From: Paenarthrobacter aurescens | GTDB taxonomy: Bacteria > Actinomycetota > Actinomycetes > Actinomycetales > Micrococcaceae | Length of the DNA: 64,000 nucleotides | Assembly: GCF_025421775.1 (NCBI RefSeq) | Contig: NZ_JAOEFX010000003.1 | Location: 62,001-126,000 of the forward strand | Direction: 5' to 3' | Part shown: piece by piece, positions 47,551-55,395 of the stretch | Position numbering within the stretch: position 1 is the stretch's first letter | Layout: each line of letters opens with the position of its first letter | Position numbers and translations under genes: made by a program | Notes under the pieces: model-generated | What the model was told of the DNA's origin: nothing | What the model saw: the letters and a program-made list of their open reading frames with translations, nothing else | The model's database searches: none

Positions 47551-48843
47551 ATGTCTCCTCGAGCACGCAGAAAATTAACCGCGAAAGTAGCAGCGGCTGC
47601 GGCCGCCGTCGCCATCGCGTTGACCGGTTGTGGCGGCGGCTCCCAGCAAGCCGCCTCCGATGGAACCGTCACCCTTCGCTTCAGCTGGTGGGGTTCGGAT
47701 GTCCGCCACAAGATGACACAGAAGCTGATCGAGGCATTCGAAGCCGAAAATCCCAACATCAAGGTCAAGGGTGAGTACGGCGACTGGTCCGGCTATTGGG
47801 ACAAGCTGGCCACCCAGGTAGCTTCACAGGATGCACCGGACATCATCCAGATGGATGCCGCCTATCTGGGCGAATACGCGGAACGTGGTGCACTGCTGGA
47901 ACTGAAGGACGTAGACCTCGCCAAGTTCGATCAAGCCGTGGCTGATGCCGGCAAGGTTGAAGGCAAGCAGTACGCCGTCACGGCCGGGGTGAACGCCCAG
48001 GTTGTTTTGGCCAACCCATCGCTGCTCGCAGCCAGCGGCGTCACTTTGCCCGATGACAAGACCTGGACGTGGGACGAATACAACGCAACGGCTGCCTCCA
48101 TCACGGAGGGCAGCAAGGACGGGGTTTACGGTTCGGGTGCCGTCAGCGGTGACGCCCCCATGAACCTCTGGTTCCGCCAGCATGGCAAGTCCCTCTTCAC
48201 CTCCGACGGCAAGTTCGGCTTCGACGAGGGTGACTTGACGGACTGGTACGAATACCAAGCAGAACTCCGCGATTCCAAGGCAGTGCCGCCCGCTTCGGTG
48301 ATGACGGAGGACGCCACGGCCTCCGTGGACCAGCAAGGTCTGGCAACCAACAGGTTTGGACTCGCCTGGTACTGGTCCAATCAGCTCAGTGCCCTCACCA
48401 AAGCCTCGGGCCAGCCGTTGGAGATCCACCGCCCACCGAGCACGGACGGCAATGCCGCCAGCGCCAAGCAGTTCTACAAGTCCTCCCAATTCTGGTCCGC
48501 GAGTTCCCGGACCAAGCACCCTGCCGAGGTGCAGAAGTTCATCGACTTCCTCGCCAACAATGTGGCGGCCGGCGAAATTGCCTTGGCAGACCGGGGTATT
48601 CCGGGCAACTCGGAGGTCCGTGCCGCTGTCCTTCCCAAGCTGACGCCGGAGGACGCCGCCACTGCCAAGTTCATCGATGAAATCTCCTCCGAACTGGGAG
48701 ACGCAGTGCCCGTGCCGCCGGCGGGTTCCAGCTCCGCCGTCGAGGCCTTTGGCCGTTACGGCCTGGAAGTGCACTTCAACCGGATGTCACCCGCAGAAGC
48801 TGCCAAGAAGGCCATGGACGAAGCCAAGAGCGCGCTGGGTTAG
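47551..48843 (+). CDS. ABC sugar-binding lipoprotein (SBP 3), without permease genes
   Basis: 430 residues. Signal VAAAAAAVAIALTGC, lipobox ALTGC, then FSWWGSDVRHKMTQKLIEAFEAENPNIKVKGEYGDWSGYWDKLATQVASQDAPDIIQMDAAYLGEYAERGALLEL. It is similar to SBP 1 along its whole length, including the C-terminal pattern SEVLFDRLSTEEAGKKAVDE/LEVHFNRMSPAEAAKKAMDE. No permease follows, so it may share the SBP 1 channel with different sugar specificity. ATG 47551 follows AAGGA. Confidence 0.88.
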   Translation: MSPRARRKLTAKVAAAAAAVAIALTGCGGGSQQAASDGTVTLRFSWWGSDVRHKMTQKLIEAFEAENPNIKVKGEYGDWSGYWDKLATQVASQDAPDIIQMDAAYLGEYAERGALLELKDVDLAKFDQAVADAGKVEGKQYAVTAGVNAQVVLANPSLLAASGVTLPDDKTWTWDEYNATAASITEGSKDGVYGSGAVSGDAPMNLWFRQHGKSLFTSDGKFGFDEGDLTDWYEYQAELRDSKAVPPASVMTEDATASVDQQGLATNRFGLAWYWSNQLSALTKASGQPLEIHRPPSTDGNAASAKQFYKSSQFWSASSRTKHPAEVQKFIDFLANNVAAGEIALADRGIPGNSEVRAAVLPKLTPEDAATAKFIDEISSELGDAVPVPPAGSSSAVEAFGRYGLEVHFNRMSPAEAAKKAMDEAKSALG

Positions 48844-48847
48844 TTAC

Positions 48848-48910
48848 CCGCGAGCTGACACTTGATGCCAATCCCGGGTACAAACATTGGTATTAAGTGT
48901 CAGCTCGCGG
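48848..48910. repeat. Palindrome between SBP 3 and GH78, family B
   Basis: Arms 48848-48872 (CCGCGAGCTGACACTTGATG...) and 48886-48910 pair with two G-U positions in RNA. The stop of the GH78 gene lies inside the right arm. It shares a TGACACT-ATGCCAAT core with 24308-24359. Confidence 0.8.
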
Positions 48911-51900
48911 CGGGAAATGCCACGATCCTGGCCCGACCTGGTGCCTGCCCGTTGGGAGGACCAGCTGGGCTGTGACCCCTGCAGGAATCGTGCATCCGAG
49001 CTCCATCCCGTCAGGCGTCCGGCGCCAGGATACGGCAACCACTCCGCGCTGGGTGGGCACGCTGCCTTGGGCATGTTCCAGCCGGCACGCCGGGGGTTCA
49101 ATCACGACGGCGGACCCACCCGGCGCGGTCACCCGGACACCGAGGAGGTGCTCCATGATCTCCCGGACCACGGAGGCGGACCACGCGTGGGACTGGCTGT
49201 AGTCCGTGCCCTCATCAAGCTCCCAGGCTTCCCACGTGAAGGACGCCCCGGCCTCAAGCTGGCGAGCCCACCCGGGTTGGCCCGAATCCGTGAGCAGGGC
49301 AAGGACGTCGTCCACCCGTTTCTGGGAGAGCAGCGCCCGGAACAGCCGATGCACCGTCATGGGACCTTGGCGCATCCCCATCCCGGCGATTCGCTCGGCG
49401 TCCTTCGCCGCGTCCTCTGAGGGAGTAATGCCCAATGACAGCGGGAAAGACGTCGCATGCTGGGACGCATTCAGGCTGGGCCTTCCATCGGCGTAGAGAC
49501 CGTCCACCATGACACCGTCCACACGCAGCCGGGAGTTGATCCGCTCCGCAAGCGAAGCCGCCGCCTGGCCGTACCTGGTTGCGTCCCGCTGAAGGCCTGC
49601 AACCCCGCAAAGCCGGCTGACGGCGTCGAGCACCGACCATCCCTGGGCGTTCACCGTGGTGCGCGCCGCGCAGTCCATGTCGTAGCCGAAGCGGCCGGGA
49701 GCCGGCCAGTCCACGATGCCGTGGAGATATGGACCCGCGCCGCCGCCCAGGTCAGTGACCAATCCGGCAGTGGGGCCGTCGCCGGGGATGTGTCGGAGCA
49801 CGTACTCGGCCGTGTCCTGGAGGTGGGGGAGAAGCTCGTCCACCAACGGGCCATCACCGCTGAGCCGGTAGTAATCCTCAACCCACTCGGGCATCATGAG
49901 CGAGAAATCCGGAATGTCGCGCTTGCCGTCGCCATTGGGATAGACGGCGTTGTATCGCCCGCGCTCGTGAGGAGAATCCCAGTATCGTCGGGCCGATCCT
50001 GCGAACTCGCGCAACGCCTTGGCGGTGAATTGACGCTCGCAGAACAACGCCATGGTGGCATAAGAGATGTTCACGGCATCGCCCAGGAACTGGCCCTTCT
50101 CGCGGGTTGGTGTGTCCACGAACTGCTCCTGGACGCCCAGCAGGGCCGAGTCCCGCAGAAGCGTGAAGACCCGGTTCAACGTGTGGTCGGAGCTGTGGAA
50201 GCTGCCTTCCTCCGGGTGCTCGGCATGGATCACCGTTGCGCCGACAGCGCCGAGGTCTGCGAGCTCCACGCCAGGCATTTCGAGGTAGCGGAAGCCCAGG
50301 TGCACTGCCGCCTCGTAGCGTTGCGGACCGTCTACCTGGGTGTAGGGGAAGGACATGTCCGTGTTCTGGCTGGGTGTCTTTCCACTATCAACGCGGCCGT
50401 CCGCCCGGAGGTTGTACCCCGCCCGGAGCATCACCGTCCGCCCATGCTCGCCACGGAGGAACTCCACCACCGGCCGGCCGGGAATCACTGCGCCGAAGTC
50501 CGCCACCGGAGTTCCGTCATCCGCAGTGAAAATTTCGACAGCGGACGCGTAGTTACGTGCCACGCCCGCATCGTTGGGCCGCAGGAAGGGGAAGTCGGGG
50601 ACGGGGTGGGTTCCGAGTGAGAGTGCGGGGCTCCACTGGTGTGGTTCCGGCCAGGCCGTCGCATCGAAATGCTCGATGGGGTCGCCCTCGTCATTGCGGT
50701 ATCCACTCTGGCGGTAGGGTCCTTCGGCCACCATCCACCCTGGTCCGGATCCGAACACGTCCCGGGTTCCGTCGTCGTACTCCACCGTCAGCTGGGCCAG
50801 CAGGCCCGGGCGGCCGGCGGCGCGGCCTTGTCCGGGCCCGTACCAATGGGCGACGGCGGTGAGGCTGGCGGTGTTGCTCGACTGCAGTGCGTCTGTGACG
50901 TCGGCGGCGTTGTAGAAGTGCTCGCCCGGGTAGCCAAAGTTGCTGGTTTCCAGGCACGGGCTTCCGTTGACGGTGAAGCTCGCGTGGTGGCTTGCCGCAG
51001 CATGGAGCCGGGCACGGACCACGGTGCCCGTGAGTTTGAAGGTGGCTTTTACGAGGGTCCACTCGTCGGGCTGGCGGAAGGGAGTGGTGGTGGTCCAGCC
51101 GCTGAGCGCATCCGGGACGGTGAAGTCACTGGTGAGGAGGGCACTGCCACCACTCCGGACGCCGACTGACGAGTACTCCGCCTGGCTGCGGGGTCCTTGA
51201 TGGAACGCGATGCCCGTCGCGGTGTTGCCGGAGACCACGGGGACCACGGGGACCACGGGGACCACGGCGTCCAGGGCGATGACGTCGTCGATGCTGACCG
51301 TGATGTGCTCGCCGTCGTCCGTGATGACCAGGTCCTGCCAGCCGTCCTCGGGAACGGCTCCGGCTCGCGAAGGGGCTGTTGCTTCAAAAGCCGGAGTCTC
51401 GGCGAGTGGTTCAGTTGGCGGCGCCGACATGGCGCCGATTGCCCAGCAGGGGGCAGGACGCAGGAGGACGGACCGGTTCGGCTTGATCTCCACGAGCAGG
51501 CCAGTCCCGGGCCCGTCACTGCGCAGGAGAATCCCGGCGGTACCAAGGCGGAGGCGGAAACGGGCCGTGATGACGGTGCTGCCGCTGGATGAGGCCGGCC
51601 ACGGAAGGTACGGCGAACCGCTCACCCGCAGGAAGCCATCCACCAGTTCCATCGGCGCACGTCCACCCTGTTTCCGGTGAATCCACTCAGCGTTCCAGCC
51701 GCCCGCTTCCGGCAAGCCTGTGCTGAAGTATGCAGGTGGGCTGGGTTCGCCGGTGTTTCCGTCGGCATCAGTCAGCTGCACAGTCCACTGGTAGTCACTG
51801 TCCTGCTTCAGCGCAGGGCCTGTGTAGGGAAGGTGGTGCTGCTGCTCCGTGACAACAGTGCCCGAGTCCCACACCTCAGTACCAGCCCGGGCAAACACCC

Positions 51901-52072
51901 TGATGCGATAGGCGCCCTGGAACGATTGACCGGCGCCCGCTGATGGGTCTGCATCCAGCAGCCAGCCGAAGTGTGGTGCCGCCGATGCAATCAAGCATTC
52001 CGTGATGCCGTCGACGGTGAGGTTCTTAGCGGCGAGGTTCTTAGCGGTGAGGGGCGCCGCCGCAGCACTCAT
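48893..52072 (-). CDS. Alpha-L-rhamnosidase, glycoside hydrolase family 78
   Basis: 1059 residues. N-terminal beta domains precede an alpha/alpha barrel beginning near RDSALLGVQEQFVDTPTREKGQFLGDAVNISYATM, the GH78 signature with catalytic carboxylates, followed by SGDGPLVDELLPHLQDTAEYVLRHI and ending in a C-terminal beta domain (GGSAVVIEPPAC). It releases rhamnose from rhamnogalacturonan or related chains. ATG 52072 overlaps the preceding fusion gene's stop. Two small tandem duplications lie in the gene (AKNLAAKNL at the start, VVP repeats). The protein has no signal peptide. Confidence 0.88.
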   Translation of the reverse strand: MSAAAAPLTAKNLAAKNLTVDGITECLIASAAPHFGWLLDADPSAGAGQSFQGAYRIRVFARAGTEVWDSGTVVTEQQHHLPYTGPALKQDSDYQWTVQLTDADGNTGEPSPPAYFSTGLPEAGGWNAEWIHRKQGGRAPMELVDGFLRVSGSPYLPWPASSSGSTVITARFRLRLGTAGILLRSDGPGTGLLVEIKPNRSVLLRPAPCWAIGAMSAPPTEPLAETPAFEATAPSRAGAVPEDGWQDLVITDDGEHITVSIDDVIALDAVVPVVPVVPVVSGNTATGIAFHQGPRSQAEYSSVGVRSGGSALLTSDFTVPDALSGWTTTTPFRQPDEWTLVKATFKLTGTVVRARLHAAASHHASFTVNGSPCLETSNFGYPGEHFYNAADVTDALQSSNTASLTAVAHWYGPGQGRAAGRPGLLAQLTVEYDDGTRDVFGSGPGWMVAEGPYRQSGYRNDEGDPIEHFDATAWPEPHQWSPALSLGTHPVPDFPFLRPNDAGVARNYASAVEIFTADDGTPVADFGAVIPGRPVVEFLRGEHGRTVMLRAGYNLRADGRVDSGKTPSQNTDMSFPYTQVDGPQRYEAAVHLGFRYLEMPGVELADLGAVGATVIHAEHPEEGSFHSSDHTLNRVFTLLRDSALLGVQEQFVDTPTREKGQFLGDAVNISYATMALFCERQFTAKALREFAGSARRYWDSPHERGRYNAVYPNGDGKRDIPDFSLMMPEWVEDYYRLSGDGPLVDELLPHLQDTAEYVLRHIPGDGPTAGLVTDLGGGAGPYLHGIVDWPAPGRFGYDMDCAARTTVNAQGWSVLDAVSRLCGVAGLQRDATRYGQAAASLAERINSRLRVDGVMVDGLYADGRPSLNASQHATSFPLSLGITPSEDAAKDAERIAGMGMRQGPMTVHRLFRALLSQKRVDDVLALLTDSGQPGWARQLEAGASFTWEAWELDEGTDYSQSHAWSASVVREIMEHLLGVRVTAPGGSAVVIEPPACRLEHAQGSVPTQRGVVAVSWRRTPDGMELGCTIPAGVTAQLVLPTGRHQVGPGSWHFPPRADT
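51231..51266. repeat. Four 9-bp tandem repeats inside GH78
   Basis: GAGACCACG, then GGGACCACG three times (51231-51266); on the coding strand this encodes a VVP-VVP-VVP stretch. Repeat number could vary by slippage without changing the frame. Confidence 0.85.
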
Positions 52073-54144
52073 CGACCAGCCACCAGCCGCTCGATCTCCT
52101 GCATACCCAGCGTTCCGTCACTGATCCACACAGTGTTGCTGCGGGTGAGGGTTGTATCCGCAGCCAGCTCCACCGCCGTGTCCCAGGCCAGTGCAGAACC
52201 AACAGCGGGGTACCCCTGGCACCGCACGAACCATGGGTCGGGAGACTCGGACGGTGAGCCGAACACCAGGGTGGCCGGGCCGCCGTCGAACTCTCCCGTC
52301 CAAGCCAGCCACGGCGAAACGGAGCCATGTACGGACGGTTCGCCCTCGGCTGTGGAGGAGAAGACTCGCGGCGAGGCGTTGACAGGCAGTCGCCAGAAGA
52401 ATCCGCCGTAGCCGCTGCCGGCGGCACCATGCGACCCCGGACTCCCCAGCGTGGCGTCCACGACGGCGGTGAGCCGGGTCTGGATGTCCAGGCGCCACGT
52501 GTGCTGGTCAATGAGCGCACGGCGATAGGTACGTCGCTCTTGCAGGACGAGGCTGCCATCAGACGCGAGCCAGCGGAGATCCAGGACAGTACAGTCCTGA
52601 TCGTGGGTGATTTCAGCGATCTCAATCCTGCCGTGATCCGTCAGGTCCATGTACTTTCCAGCGGTGCGTCGATAACTGCGGCCGCCCCAGAAGTTGCTCC
52701 CGTTGACGTCCTGCACCGCGAATCCGGCGCCGAGGTGCCAAACGTGGTCGGCCGCCAGATGGTCTGTCACCACAATCCCGTCCCGCGTGGACACCGGATG
52801 CAGGTACGGACGCGGTGCGAGCTCCGTTTCGAGGCCGTCTCCGCTGCGGATGACCGTTGTTGGAGCGTTGGCTTCCGCATCTTCAGGGGAAAAGAGAGCT
52901 TCGGCGCCTGCCGTGGCTGGCCGTGCCCAGGGGAGGCCGAGTTCCGAGAAGGAGGCGTGGGCGAGCGTGGCACGTTCCAGGATGTCCTCGATGTTGGGGA
53001 TCACTGCGTGCGCTTGATCGCCCGCGCCCACCCAGTCCACGTATTTGGCAGGGATGAGGGCAGGTGCCGCAGCCGTGCGTATGGCCTCGAGGACGCGCAT
53101 GAACGCACCGCTGTGATCGAGCGGGCTCAGCAGCGGCGTGCCCCCGGACAAGTGCTGGAGCAGGTTCTCGGTGAGGTCGTCCCGTCCGAAAACATGGGTG
53201 ATTTCACCGGCTTCCACGCGAACTGTGACTTTGTCCTCCGTGTAATGGAACACCGCAGTCCCTTCCGTGCCATGAAGGGTGACGTACGGTTCCACCGGCT
53301 CAGTGGCGCAGAGCGTGAGGGCGCACGTGATGGGCAGCCCGTTGACGGTACGCATCCGGATCACCGAGGTGTCGTCCGCTTCGATGTCGTTCGCCCGGTA
53401 AAGGTCCGTGTCCACGAAGGCAAGGTCTTCTGCTTTGCGGGCTCCCGCGATGCGCAGTGCAGTAGCTATGGCGTGTGCCAGCGGGTTGGTTGCAACGCCG
53501 TCAACTACGTCCACGCCGTCGAGGCTGCGCTTGCCCGCCCACCGCGAACGCTGGTAGTAGGCGCGGTCGCGGACCCATCGGCCCGTGGCAGAGATGCCTT
53601 TGAGCCTGCCGATGCCGGGAAGCTCCCCTGTAGCCGCACCGCCGGCCAGCTTCTCCAGTGCCGGGAGTGCAAGGGAACCGAGGCTTTGGAAACCAATCTG
53701 GACGCTGCGCCCGGCTGCTTCCGCTGCTTCCTGGAGCCGAAGGAAGTCGGCCATGGAGGCAACAGGAGGCTTCTCCAAGTAGAGATCGGCCTTGGAAGCA
53801 AGCACGGAAAGGGCCAGAGGGGCGTGGGTCTGGATGGGAGTTGCCACGATGATGACGTCCGGGCGGTGGTCGCCGGCCAACAAGGCATCCAGGTTTGCGT
53901 GGACAGCCGTAGTTTCGGGCAAGGCTCCAGGGGCCGGCGGATGAGGGTCCGCCACGGCGACGAGTTCTACCACGCCCTGTGCGCTGAGGCGCTCGAGGTT
54001 GCGGAGGTGGTGCGTTCCGAACCCATGGACTCCGACCAGGGCGATCCTGGCAGGTGCGGTCCTGGATGCCGATGAGTCCCTGTTTGCAGGCGCCATGTGG
54101 CGGGGGGATGGGTTGGTAATGGACTCGATGGAAGGGGTGTCCAT
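52069..54144 (-). CDS. Second Gfo/Idh/MocA-DUF6807 fusion protein
   Basis: 691 residues. Oxidoreductase part: ARIALVGVHGFGTHHLRNLERLSAQGVVELVAVADPHPP and DLYLEKPPVASMADFLRLQEAAEAAGRSVQIGFQSLGSLALPALEKL. DUF6807 part: PRPYLHPVSTRDGIVVTDHLAADHVWHLGAGFAVQDVNGSNFWGGRSY and GSGYGGFFWRLPVNASPRV. It aligns end to end with the 32751-34799 product, a paralogue within the island. ATG 54144 has the ribosome site GAGGAGA; a start 8 codons upstream lacks this. It is first in an operon with GH78. Confidence 0.83.
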   Translation of the reverse strand: MDTPSIESITNPSPRHMAPANRDSSASRTAPARIALVGVHGFGTHHLRNLERLSAQGVVELVAVADPHPPAPGALPETTAVHANLDALLAGDHRPDVIIVATPIQTHAPLALSVLASKADLYLEKPPVASMADFLRLQEAAEAAGRSVQIGFQSLGSLALPALEKLAGGAATGELPGIGRLKGISATGRWVRDRAYYQRSRWAGKRSLDGVDVVDGVATNPLAHAIATALRIAGARKAEDLAFVDTDLYRANDIEADDTSVIRMRTVNGLPITCALTLCATEPVEPYVTLHGTEGTAVFHYTEDKVTVRVEAGEITHVFGRDDLTENLLQHLSGGTPLLSPLDHSGAFMRVLEAIRTAAAPALIPAKYVDWVGAGDQAHAVIPNIEDILERATLAHASFSELGLPWARPATAGAEALFSPEDAEANAPTTVIRSGDGLETELAPRPYLHPVSTRDGIVVTDHLAADHVWHLGAGFAVQDVNGSNFWGGRSYRRTAGKYMDLTDHGRIEIAEITHDQDCTVLDLRWLASDGSLVLQERRTYRRALIDQHTWRLDIQTRLTAVVDATLGSPGSHGAAGSGYGGFFWRLPVNASPRVFSSTAEGEPSVHGSVSPWLAWTGEFDGGPATLVFGSPSESPDPWFVRCQGYPAVGSALAWDTAVELAADTTLTRSNTVWISDGTLGMQEIERLVAGR

Positions 54145-54231
54145 GGATCTCCTCTGTTGGCGCTGCAACGAAGGCGGGTGACGCCGTCGTCAGGTATTCA
54201 CTAAAGTCTTCCGGCGGGTTCAGGCTATACC

Positions 54232-54247
54232 CAGCAAGCGCTTTCCC
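54232..54247. promoter_or_regulatory. LacI-type operator CAGCAAGCGCTTTCCC
   Basis: In the 337-nt region between the divergent fusion gene and YesL-like gene, on the side of the fusion-GH78 operon. Confidence 0.6.
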
Positions 54248-54296
54248 AGTTCCGGCTTCGCCCAGTGTAGCGCGGGTCCGGCCCGAATGTAACGAT

Positions 54297-54312
54297 TCAA
54301 GAAACGCCTTGA
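54297..54312. promoter_or_regulatory. Possible extra LacI-type site TCAAGAAACGCCTTGA
   Basis: A 16-bp dyad (TCAAG/CTTGA arms) that overlaps the -35 hexamer of the next promoter. Less like the island consensus, so tentative. Confidence 0.3.
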
Positions 54313-54338
54313 CTCCACCCTCATCCAACGTCTAAGTT
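54309..54338 (+). promoter_or_regulatory. Promoter of the YesL-like/SBP 4 operon
   Basis: TTGACT (54309-54314), 18-nt spacer, TAAGTT (54333-54338). Confidence 0.6.
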
Positions 54339-54341
54339 TTC

Positions 54342-54357
54342 GGGAAAGCGTTTCCTT
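54342..54357. promoter_or_regulatory. LacI-type operator GGGAAAGCGTTTCCTT
   Basis: Contains a perfect GGAAA/TTTCC arm pair around GCG; it lies 3 nt after the -10 hexamer, over the expected start of transcription. Confidence 0.72.
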
Positions 54358-54481
54358 AGTGACATGGCCCACTCGGGCTGACCCCGGCCGGCTGGCAATG
54401 GTGGTTGTTCTGAGGCTTCAAAACAATCACTGGTCCGAGCTGTTTGGGCCTGTTCTGCAACGATGGAGAAAGGGGAGTGCC

Positions 54482-55171
54482 ATGGCGTCTGGCGGATTCG
54501 GCTTCCGGGCATACACGCTCTTCGACACGCTGGTGTGGATTGCTTGTCTGAATGTGCTCTGGATGGTCTTCACGGTTCTCGGCGGCGTTGTCCTGGGCGT
54601 TGGGCCCAGCACGGCTGCGGCCCATGTCCTGGTACGGGAGAAGGTGCGCGGAAGTGCGACGCCCCTGATACGGCGTTTCGCGAAGGAGTACCTCAGGAAT
54701 TTTGCCAAGGGCAATGCGTTGGGGCTGCCGTTGCTGGCAGTGGGAGTGGCGCTGACGCTCAACTGGGGCTACTTCTCCGCGGGCTGGGACTTTGGATCCC
54801 AAATCGCCTCCGCAGGTGTGCTTTTGGCCGCACTGTTCGCCTCGGGAGTGGCCTGCTACCTCTTTCCGATGTTTGCCCGCTACGAGCTCTCCCTGCCGCA
54901 GTACTTCCTGATGTCCTCACGCTTTGCGATGCGGCATCTGGCGGGAACTGTGATCCTCCTGTTCGTCACGGCGGCGGCCCTGTTTGTGTGCCGGTCGGTT
55001 CCGGGGCTGATTCCGTTTTTTGGCGTCGGGGCCTGGCTTTATGTCACAGGCTGGCTGTGTGACCGCTTCTTCACCGCGAATGATGAGGCAATGGCCGGTG
55101 TGGAGGTCGTCGTCAGTGAGCCTGACGCCAATGTTCCCGCCGCGACAACCAAGGAGGTCAGCCTTGCCTGA
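54482..55171 (+). CDS. YesL-like (DUF624) membrane protein
   Basis: 229 residues. Membrane helices at about 13-38, 77-100, 110-130, 145-175 and 176-200; the opening GFRAYTLFDTLVWIACLNVLWMVFTVLGGVVLGVGPSTAAAHVL is the usual DUF624 N-terminus. It is a paralogue of the 45390 product. In Bacillus YesL belongs to the rhamnogalacturonan (yes) cluster, which also contains a YesU-like gene, here at 59465. ATG 54482 follows AAAGGGGAG. Role in transport or regulation is not established. Confidence 0.78.
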   Translation: MASGGFGFRAYTLFDTLVWIACLNVLWMVFTVLGGVVLGVGPSTAAAHVLVREKVRGSATPLIRRFAKEYLRNFAKGNALGLPLLAVGVALTLNWGYFSAGWDFGSQIASAGVLLAALFASGVACYLFPMFARYELSLPQYFLMSSRFAMRHLAGTVILLFVTAAALFVCRSVPGLIPFFGVGAWLYVTGWLCDRFFTANDEAMAGVEVVVSEPDANVPAATTKEVSLA

Positions 55172-55395
55172 ACTCAACCGTGCCCGCCCGTCATCGAATG
55201 GGCGGTCCGTTCTCCATCGCTCCCTTGATGTTCAGGGGCACTCAGAGCTTGTCCCCAAAGCCTCTGGCGCGGGCAGTAATGAAACGTATCAAGACGCAAG
55301 TGGCCAGCACATGTGGAGCCTTAAAAGGTTCCCGGAGTGCCGTCAAACCAAGAGTCGAAAGACACCAACCCCGATGAAGTGGAGCAGGTAAGAAA

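Noticed and set aside
51231..51266. Tandem repeats resembling a CRISPR-like array
   Set aside because: Units are only 9 bp with no spacers and lie in a coding frame.
55180..55377. 65-residue ORF in the gap before SBP 4
   Set aside because: No ribosome site, no recognisable sequence; probably untranslated.
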